From: an uncultured Oscillospiraceae bacterium
Lineage (GTDB): Bacteria; Bacillota; Clostridia; Oscillospirales; Oscillospiraceae
Reading direction: 5' to 3'
NCBI GenBank assembly: GCA_934630985.1
Contig: CAKTXO010000010.1
Coordinates: forward strand, 1 to 26,526
Length of the DNA stretch: 26,526 nucleotides
Position numbers and translations under genes: made by a program. How positions within the stretch are numbered: the first letter of the stretch is position 1; each line of letters begins with the position of its first letter. Of this stretch, positions 7,672 through 11,836 are shown in pieces. Under the pieces are notes generated by a model. It ran no database searches. It had not been told where the DNA came from and saw only the letters and a program-made list of their open reading frames with translations.

Positions 7672-7699
7672 ATTGTAGTCCATTTCACCGCAAAATCAA
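7672..7699 (-). promoter_or_regulatory. Promoter of asnA
   Basis: On the minus strand TTGATT (plus 7694-7699) and TACAAT (plus 7672-7677) are separated by 16 bases, about 33 bases before the asnA start codon. Confidence 0.6.
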
Positions 7700-7746
7700 G
7701 AAAAAGATTTCAAGGTGCTCCTGTTTTTCCTTTTGGCAATTTTTAC

Positions 7747-7775
7747 TTGACAAACGGGGGCAGCTATGCTAGAAT
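7747..7775 (+). promoter_or_regulatory. Promoter of tRNA-Ser(GCT)
   Basis: TTGACA (7747-7752), a 17-base spacer, and TAGAAT (7770-7775) with an extended TG at 7767-7768 form a near-consensus promoter 33 bases before the tRNA. Confidence 0.88.
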
Positions 7776-7808
7776 ACTTTGGCAATCAGTTGAATAACTT
7801 TTTGATTC

Positions 7809-7900
7809 GGAGTGATACCCAAGAGGCCGAAGGGGCTCCCCTGCTAAGGGAGTAGGCGGTCAAAAGCCGCGCGAGGGTTCAAATCCCTCTCACTCCGCCA
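7809..7900 (+). tRNA. tRNA-Ser(GCT), integration target of the mobile element
   Basis: This is a 92-nt class II serine tRNA with acceptor GGAGTGA/TCACTCC, anticodon stem CTCCC/GGGAG, loop CTGCTAA (anticodon GCT at 7843-7845), a long variable arm and an encoded CCA. The last 23 bases (7878-7900) recur exactly at 15569-15591, so the gene's 3' end is the attachment site of the element to its right and has been regenerated on integration. Confidence 0.97.
7878..7900 (+). repeat. attL: 23-bp attachment core in tRNA-Ser 3' end
   Basis: These 23 bases cover part of the T-loop through the CCA end of tRNA-Ser(GCT) and are identical to 15569-15591. The flanking bases differ on both sides, so 23 bases is the full extent of the match. 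This is the normal footprint of a tyrosine integrase using a tRNA gene. Confidence 0.93.
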
Positions 7901-7910
7901 ATAGTGAACG

Positions 7911-7945
7911 CTCGGAAAACTTCGGTTTTCCGGGTTTTCTTTTTG
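7911..7945 (+). terminator. Terminator downstream of tRNA-Ser(GCT)
   Basis: A stem 7911-7920/7925-7934 with a TTCG tetraloop is followed by TTTTCTTTTTG. It lies just inside the element, so the element itself supplies the terminator for the restored tRNA gene. Confidence 0.85.
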
Positions 7946-8008
7946 TTTTTTGCAATTTTAGAAAGGGAATTGTTCGACTTTTACAAGTAGCTCAGCGCCG
8001 CTTTTCCC

Positions 8009-8031
8009 GTTTTCCCATATTTTTTCCCATA
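8009..8031 (+). repeat. Candidate integrase arm site, left copy
   Basis: A 23-base sequence built from two spaced TTTTCCCATA units is repeated exactly at 15430-15452. The left copy lies 108 bases from attL and the right copy 116 bases from attR. Paired short repeats flanking the core on both sides of the attP are what arm-type binding sites of lambda-like integrases look like. Confidence 0.75.
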
Positions 8032-8051
8032 TCAGCTTTCAAAACGCGAAA

Positions 8052-8093
8052 ACACCCCGCCACATATCGGGTCATGGTACTGTGGCGGGGTGT
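8052..8093 (-). terminator. Terminator of the integrase gene
   Basis: A perfect 13-bp stem (8052-8064 with 8081-8093) begins 4 bases beyond the integrase stop codon. On the minus strand it is followed by a modest T-rich run (TTTTCG). Confidence 0.75.
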
Positions 8094-8097
8094 CCCT

Positions 8098-9282
8098 TTA
8101 TCCCTGCTTCTTCATGCTGTCATAGTAGCTCTGCATACGGGCAGCGGTGTCGGCTTTCATCTTGTCGGAGGTGTGGGTGTAAACGTTCAGGGTGAAGCTG
8201 GCTGTGGCATGGCCCAGCAGACTTTGGACGCTCTTAATGTCAGCGCCCGAGCTGATGGCAACCGTCGCGCAGGTATGCCGGAGGTCGTGGGGCCTTGCGT
8301 CCGGGCATCCGATGGACGCGGCGATTTTCTTGAAATGCGTGTGGAAGGTCTGGAAGATGATATACCGCCCCGACTCCTCGGTGAAAACCAGATCGAACGG
8401 GTTGTCCCAATGCTCCCCCATGTGTAGCCTGTTCTCGAGCTGCTTTTTCTTCTCCGCCCGGAGGTACTGGAATGCGATGGGTGGCGGCTCAATGACGCGG
8501 GGCTTTCCGCTTTTGGTGCTGTCAGCTATGTAATACTGCCCACCCTTACGTTTTTCTTTCTGGAGCTGCCGGGAAATGGTGATCCTGCCATTGTCGAAAT
8601 CCACCTGTTCCCAGCTCAGCCCCAGACACTCGCCCTCACGCAGACCGGCTAGTAGGCACAGTGCAAAGGCGTTGCAGTAAGGGTCAGCCTGTATGGCTTC
8701 CAGGAAGAGCGGAATTTGTGCATCCGACAGCGGGGTGATTTCCCTCGCTTTCCCTTTAGGCACCTCTGCTGCATCGCATGGATTGGCAGCCATCAGACCT
8801 TGTTTAACCGCTATGGCAAAGGCCTTGTGGAGAATCGCGGCGGTGTTCTTGACGGTCTTTACCGAAAGGCCGGAATCCTTCATGGTGTTGTACAGCTTTT
8901 GAACGTGGGTGCCTCTGAGGGCTTGCAGTTTGATGTTGCCGATACTGGGACTGATGTGGGTCTTGATGGAGGTGGAATAGGCGGACAATGTCAAAGGCTT
9001 CACAGTAGGTTCTACAAAGCTTTCCACCCATTCTTCCAACCACCCGCTGACAGTCAGGCGGGACGGCTCCTGGTAGGTGCCGTTGCTCAGCTCCACCGCT
9101 GCCTGCTGAATTTTTGCCCGCACTTCCTTTTGCGTTTTCCCGGAGAAGGAGCGCATAATCTGTTTGCCGGTTCCAGGGTCATAGCCGGTGGTAATCCGTG
9201 CCTCCCAATAGGTGTATTCCTTGCCGTCACGGGTAACGGTCTTCTTGCGGATATTGCCCGTGCCGCTTGCTGACTTTGCCAT
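8098..9282 (-). CDS. int: Tyrosine recombinase (phage-type integrase)
   Basis: This enzyme integrates and excises the element at the tRNA-Ser(GCT) site. The 394-residue protein has an AP2-like arm-binding N-terminus (about residues 8-60), a SAM-like core-binding domain (about 75-175) and a catalytic domain. The catalytic residues are all present: Arg215 (AGLREGE), His332 and Arg335 (HDLRH), His358 (LLGHA) and Tyr368 (NVYTH). I chose the ATG at 9282 because AGGAGG lies about 9 bases upstream; an earlier in-frame start would add 37 residues unlike any integrase N-terminus. The gene lies 197 bases from attL and points toward it, the usual arrangement. Confidence 0.96.
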   Translation of the reverse strand: MAKSASGTGNIRKKTVTRDGKEYTYWEARITTGYDPGTGKQIMRSFSGKTQKEVRAKIQQAAVELSNGTYQEPSRLTVSGWLEEWVESFVEPTVKPLTLSAYSTSIKTHISPSIGNIKLQALRGTHVQKLYNTMKDSGLSVKTVKNTAAILHKAFAIAVKQGLMAANPCDAAEVPKGKAREITPLSDAQIPLFLEAIQADPYCNAFALCLLAGLREGECLGLSWEQVDFDNGRITISRQLQKEKRKGGQYYIADSTKSGKPRVIEPPPIAFQYLRAEKKKQLENRLHMGEHWDNPFDLVFTEESGRYIIFQTFHTHFKKIAASIGCPDARPHDLRHTCATVAISSGADIKSVQSLLGHATASFTLNVYTHTSDKMKADTAARMQSYYDSMKKQG

Positions 9283-9353
9283 TATGCCGCCTCCTGTTTT
9301 TGCTGCCGGGAGACAGCTCTGGGCTGCTCCCCCTCGGCTTATTGTGACAGTCC

Positions 9354-9611
9354 TTAGTGAATGTCTGCTGCTTTCTTGATGTCCTCGTACCATTCCTGCT
9401 GTTCATGGGTAAGGTCAGTAAGGAACGCTTGAACTACATACAGTGCCTTTCCCAGTTCTTTCTCTGAAATACCTTCCGCGCCCATCTGCTCGGCGGCAAT
9501 TTGCATGGCGGAAATAGCGCATGCAGTGCATTCAAGCTGATACTGGAGATTGTCGAAATCAAACACCTTATCTCTCATATTGCGCTCTCTGGTGGTCATT
9601 ACCTCTTCCAT
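9354..9611 (-). CDS. Small acidic hypothetical protein of the element
   Basis: I do not recognise this 85-residue protein. It is acidic and predicted helical by eye, with three alanine-rich helices (QLECTACAISAMQIAAEQM and onward) and no membrane segment. An AAAGGAG ribosome site supports the ATG. It sits between the 100-residue hypothetical gene and the integrase, all leftward, so it may be cotranscribed with the integrase and could influence recombination direction; that is speculation. Confidence 0.7.
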   Translation of the reverse strand: MEEVMTTRERNMRDKVFDFDNLQYQLECTACAISAMQIAAEQMGAEGISEKELGKALYVVQAFLTDLTHEQQEWYEDIKKAADIH

Positions 9612-9705
9612 CGTATGTATCTCCTTTCAATTCGCTGAAAAAATATTGCAGTGGTGGTTATTCGTTTACCTGCTTGAGTTGAACCCTGATAGGGGAGAGA
9701 GCTTT

Positions 9706-10008
9706 TCACGCTATCGGCTGAACCTGAGAAGCGCCGAAGTAGCAGGTCACGCGGGTGCCGCTTTTGGTGGAGGGATCGCGGATGATTGCCCGATACAGAG
9801 CTTTGCTTTCGTGGACTACTTCATAGCCCATATCACGCCAGCCCGCCCAGGTGTGGGTTTCCTCGGTGATTCCAGCCTCAGACTTGGCCGTGTTGTGAGC
9901 CTTTGCGTTTGACCATGCCATCCGCAGAGCCACGGAGAAGGACGGAATGCCCTTGCGGAAAATCCGCCACGCTGCGCTCATAATGCCGCTCAGGTTGTAC
10001 TTTCTCAT
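9706..10008 (-). CDS. Conserved-looking hypothetical protein of the element
   Basis: The 100-residue product starts MRKYNLSGIMSAAWRIF and has a repeated Trp/Ala-rich helical pattern (SVALRMAWSNAKAH), followed by a C-terminal part with GWRDMGYEVV. Proteins beginning MRKYNLSxIM are common small hypotheticals in Firmicute mobile elements, but no function is known to me. The GGGAGG ribosome site just upstream of the ATG at 10008 decides the start; a start at 10116 would add 36 unconserved residues. It is the first gene after the leftward promoter at 10131-10159. Confidence 0.78.
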   Translation of the reverse strand: MRKYNLSGIMSAAWRIFRKGIPSFSVALRMAWSNAKAHNTAKSEAGITEETHTWAGWRDMGYEVVHESKALYRAIIRDPSTKSGTRVTCYFGASQVQPIA

Positions 10009-10130
10009 GTGATAGCCTCCCGGAATTTTATTTTGCCGTCTCTCCGTGCTGCCGCCGCTCTTTTGTGTTTGTCGATGCATTGGGTTACAACAGGCGGTGT
10101 TGAAATTGGCTCCCAACTCCTTATGACTGT

Positions 10131-10159
10131 ATTGTACTATGTTAGTACCAACATATCAA
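10131..10159 (-). promoter_or_regulatory. Leftward promoter for the integrase-side genes
   Basis: On the minus strand TTGATA (plus 10154-10159), 17 bases, and TACAAT (plus 10131-10136) form a good promoter. A GTACCAAC-type box (10143-10156) lies inside the spacer, so a protein bound there would block it. Confidence 0.7.
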
Positions 10160-10269
10160 GGTGGAATATTAGACAAATATAATGGTACCAATATGTGCGT
10201 ATTGTATATTTGTACCAACATCAGTTGACACCCATAAAATAGTGTGATAGCATAGAGGTACTAATATAT
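10143..10269. promoter_or_regulatory. Four repeated GTAC boxes, candidate operators
   Basis: Related boxes occur at 10143-10156 (TAGTACCAACATAT), 10183-10196 (TGGTACCAATATGT), 10210-10222 (TTGTACCAACATC) and 10255-10269 (GAGGTACTAATATAT). The first sits in the leftward promoter; the last two flank the rightward one. A natural candidate regulator is the ribbon-helix-helix-like protein encoded immediately to the right. Confidence 0.7.
10225..10253 (+). promoter_or_regulatory. Rightward promoter of the RHH-like gene
   Basis: TTGACA (10225-10230), a 17-base spacer and TAGCAT (10248-10253) with an extended TG form the promoter. GTAC boxes lie directly upstream and downstream of it, consistent with autoregulation. 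Confidence 0.75.
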
Positions 10270-10284
10270 GATAGGAGGAATAGT

Positions 10285-10497
10285 ATGCCTATTTCAGAAG
10301 CTCAGCGCCGTGCCCATGAGAAATATTTCAAAGACAACTATCGGCAAGTAAAGCTTTCCATGCCGAATGAGGAAGCGGAAGTGCTGGAAAAACACTGTGC
10401 CGCCCATGGGTACACAAAGGCGGGCTTTATTCGCCAGGCCATTCGAGAGGCAATAGAGCGGGATAACGCCGCCACGGGGGAGGCAAAAGAATTTTGA
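10285..10497 (+). CDS. Ribbon-helix-helix (Arc/CopG-like) DNA-binding protein
   Basis: The 70-residue product contains a short beta-strand-like segment (YRQVKLSMPN) followed by two helices separated by a turn (EEAEVLEKHCAAHGYTKAGFIRQAIREAIER). This is the layout of Arc/CopG family dimeric repressors, as found with small plasmid and phage regulators. AGGAGG lies 8 bases before the ATG. It is preceded by a promoter embedded among four GTAC boxes, and probably represses itself and the leftward integrase-side genes. It is the only rightward protein gene in the left half of the element, directly upstream of the tRNA-like RNAs. Confidence 0.82.
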   Translation: MPISEAQRRAHEKYFKDNYRQVKLSMPNEEAEVLEKHCAAHGYTKAGFIRQAIREAIERDNAATGEAKEF

Positions 10498-10514
10498 TGG
10501 CAATAAGATAGTAC

Positions 10515-10543
10515 TTGCAAAAGTGGTTGATTTGTAGTATAAG
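10515..10543 (+). promoter_or_regulatory. Promoter of tRNA-like RNA 1
   Basis: TTGCAA (10515-10520), 17 bases, and TATAAG (10538-10543). The expected transcription start falls within a base or two of the tRNA-like structure at 10549, so the RNA would have almost no 5' leader. The promoter region resembles the one at 10667-10695 in sequence, suggesting duplication. Confidence 0.65.
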
Positions 10544-10548
10544 TGCAT

Positions 10549-10619
10549 TGGGATATAGTTTAAGTCTGGGAAAACGGCTTTATGAAAGCATTTTTTGGGT
10601 TCAAATCCCAATGTCCCAA
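10549..10619 (+). ncRNA. tRNA-like RNA 1, shortened anticodon arm
   Basis: The 71-nt segment folds like a tRNA except for its anticodon arm. The acceptor stem TGGGATA pairs with TGTCCCA (one G-U), followed by discriminator A. The D stem GTTT/AAAC encloses a 10-nt loop with GGG. The T stem TTGGG/CCCAA encloses TTCAAAT. Between D and T arms there are only 19 nt, where GCTTT can pair with AAAGC around 3 nt (or 4 bp around 5 nt); no 5-bp stem with 7-nt loop is possible. The 5' end resembles tRNA-Gln, which commonly starts TGGG-ATATAG. No CCA is encoded, unlike the three real tRNAs in this window. A weak hairpin without a T-run (10635-10663) follows. Confidence 0.6.
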
Positions 10620-10666
10620 ACTGGATGTAGTAGTACGCCCGCTTTGTGCGAGAAGAAAGGCGTTCC

Positions 10667-10695
10667 TTGCAAAGGCACTTAATCTGTGGTATCAT
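10667..10695 (+). promoter_or_regulatory. Promoter of tRNA-like RNAs 2 and 3
   Basis: TTGCAA (10667-10672), 17 bases, and TATCAT (10690-10695) with an extended TG. The predicted start lies just before the first tRNA-like unit at 10703. Confidence 0.65.
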
Positions 10696-10702
10696 AAAAG
10701 CC

Positions 10703-10769
10703 GCAAGCAGTCGTATAGGGTGAGTACGCGGTGTTAGCCGAAGCCCCGGTTGAAATCCGGGCACTTGCC
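10703..10769 (+). ncRNA. tRNA-like RNA 2, shortened anticodon arm
   Basis: The 67-nt unit has an acceptor half-stem GCAAG pairing with CTTGC (two further pairs mismatched), D stem CGTA/TACG around a 9-nt loop with GGG, and a short arm CGG/CCG with a 6-nt loop. It ends with T stem CCCGG/CCGGG around TTGAAAT. Position 56 of the T-loop is G rather than the near-universal C. Only 16 nt separate D and T arms, where a real tRNA has about 23. It abuts unit 3 with no spacer. Its last half is closely similar to unit 3, so the two are tandem paralogs. Confidence 0.55.
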
Positions 10770-10839
10770 GCAAGTGGTAGTTTAAGACGAGGAGAACGCG
10801 GTATATCCGAAGTCCCGGTGGCGAATCCGGGCGCTTGTG
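10770..10839 (+). ncRNA. tRNA-like RNA 3, shortened anticodon arm
   Basis: The 70-nt unit has a 7-bp acceptor GCAAGTG/CGCTTGT (two G-U pairs), D stem GTTT/GAAC with a 10-nt loop containing GG, an arm CGG/CCG around TATAT, and T stem CCCGG/CCGGG around an 8-nt loop ending CGAAT. Its D arm matches unit 1 (AGTTTAAG start), while its second half matches unit 2. It is followed after 4 bases by a strong terminator, so units 2 and 3 form one transcription unit. Its 5' acceptor strand can also pair perfectly with the 3' acceptor strand of unit 2, giving an alternative fold. Confidence 0.55.
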
Positions 10840-10843
10840 TTGA

Positions 10844-10866
10844 GGGCGCAGAAATGCGCCCTTTTT
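10844..10866 (+). terminator. Terminator of the tRNA-like transcription unit
   Basis: GGGCGCA (10844-10850) and TGCGCCC (10855-10861) enclose a GAAA tetraloop and are followed by TTTTT. It closes the rightward transcript just before the leftward gene ending at 10945. Confidence 0.92.
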
Positions 10867-10944
10867 CCGTTTCTGTTGTGGCGGCTCTGGTGGACTTATA
10901 AGTGCCTTTTCTCTTTGCCGCCACTCTGCCTCGCGCTTATTCTC

Positions 10945-11298
10945 TTACAGTGCGGAGACCTCTGCATGGCGTTCCAAATAACGAAGAACCATCTTTCTAC
11001 AGCAGTCAGAAGTCAGTCCCATTTTCAAGCCCACATCAATCCAGCTGAGGCACTTCACATACCGAAGCTGAAAGGTTTCCTTAATCCATTCATCTGGGAT
11101 GGACTGAATGAAGTCCATGTCACGCTTATACTCTGCTTGGCATCGGGTTAACCGCTGCTTCAGTGTGTCCAGCAGTTCGTTGACAGCAGCCTGCATATCG
11201 CTCGCCATTCGCCGCGCGGATAAGCGGCGGATTTCGTTTTGCAGGTATTTGATTTCACTGGGCAGGTACCAAAGCTGTAGTAAATCCTCATTTGACAT
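10945..11298 (-). CDS. Phage-type sigma-like HTH regulator (RinA/ArpU style)
   Basis: The 117-residue protein has a coiled-coil-like middle (SEIKYLQNEIRRLSARR) and a C-terminal part resembling a sigma-70 region 4 helix-turn-helix: IPDEWIKETFQLRYVKCLSWIDVG, then MGLTSDCCRKMVLRYLERH. Small proteins of this type are late-gene or packaging activators in Firmicute phages, and many are of unknown role. I chose ATG 11298, which has GGGGAG 9 bases upstream. An alternative start at 11394 overlaps the preceding gene's stop by ATGA and would add 32 residues, across an inverted CCCCTGA/TCAGGGG repeat. It is the last gene of the leftward replication set. Confidence 0.68.
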   Translation of the reverse strand: MSNEDLLQLWYLPSEIKYLQNEIRRLSARRMASDMQAAVNELLDTLKQRLTRCQAEYKRDMDFIQSIPDEWIKETFQLRYVKCLSWIDVGLKMGLTSDCCRKMVLRYLERHAEVSAL

Positions 11299-11390
11299 AT
11301 TCGGAATCTCCCCTATAATGAATATACTGTGCTCCAACGTGGGGGTGCCCCTGAAATGGCTGCTGTCCGGCTCCATCTCAGGGGCTTTTC

Positions 11391-11648
11391 TCATGCCTGG
11401 GCGGTGTGGCGGCGCATATCGCGTTCCAACGCCCAGTGATAATTGCAGCTGGTAAAAGTACCCACTGCGTTGCGCAGTGTAGCTTTTGCGTTTTCCAGTT
11501 CGGCCATTACTTCATCAAATTCATCGGGATCGACGCGGGCAATATAGGCCTCTAGGTTGCGCACACGCTGTTCTTCCCGATAGATTGTCCGGCTCAGTGC
11601 TTTCATTTCGTCCGGCCAGGCCTCACAGTATCCAATGTCAATACTCAT
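11391..11648 (-). CDS. Small coiled-coil hypothetical protein of the element
   Basis: I do not recognise this 85-residue protein. The middle is a predicted coiled coil (TIYREEQRVRNLEAYIARVD and MAELENAKATLRNAV). GGGAGGTGAG immediately upstream fixes the start at 11648; the apparent six-residue N-terminal extension MKGGEK is simply the ribosome site being read as codons. It lies between the primase-helicase gene and the phage-type regulator, in the same direction. Confidence 0.7.
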   Translation of the reverse strand: MSIDIGYCEAWPDEMKALSRTIYREEQRVRNLEAYIARVDPDEFDEVMAELENAKATLRNAVGTFTSCNYHWALERDMRRHTAQA

Positions 11649-11684
11649 TTTCTCACCTCCCTTCATATTCAGCTGCCAGTGATT

Positions 11685-11833
11685 GTGCCACTTGTGCCGC
11701 CTGTTCCACTTCTCTATATAGCTTCGTAAAATAAGAAATTTAAGAATTATATATACCTTTATAATTTCTTAAATCTCTTAATTTCTTATTTTCCTATCCT
11801 TTTCAGGATTGATTTTAGTGGCACAGGTGGCAC
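11685..11833. repeat. Nested inverted repeats next to the primase gene, candidate origin
   Basis: An outer inverted pair (11685-11698, GTGCCACTTGTGCC, and 11820-11833, GGCACAGGTGGCAC; 13 of 14 positions pair) encloses a very AT-rich imperfect palindrome. Its arms are 11728-11751 and 11760-11792, built on AATAAGAAATT and AATTTCTTATT. It occupies the gap between the primase-helicase gene and the 85-residue gene. An AT-rich unwinding site beside a primase-helicase is a reasonable replication-origin candidate; a regulatory or terminator role is also possible. Confidence 0.5.
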
Positions 11834-11836
11834 CAG

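Noticed and set aside
6584..7678. A 364-codon plus-strand frame opposite asnA
   Set aside because: It lacks a ribosome site, has low-complexity valine/glycine-rich translation, and asnA on the other strand is unmistakable.
7640..7740. A T-box riboswitch before asnA
   Set aside because: The leader between the promoter and the start codon is too short for a T-box, and no specifier or antiterminator structure is visible.
10549..10619. tRNA-like unit 1 as an ordinary tRNA-Gln
   Set aside because: The 5' end resembles tRNA-Gln, but no anticodon stem with a 7-nt loop can be drawn and no CCA is encoded.
10294..10773. A 159-codon minus-strand frame across the RHH gene and tRNA-like RNAs
   Set aside because: It runs antisense to the RHH gene and through two promoters and two structured RNA units; no ribosome site or recognisable domain.
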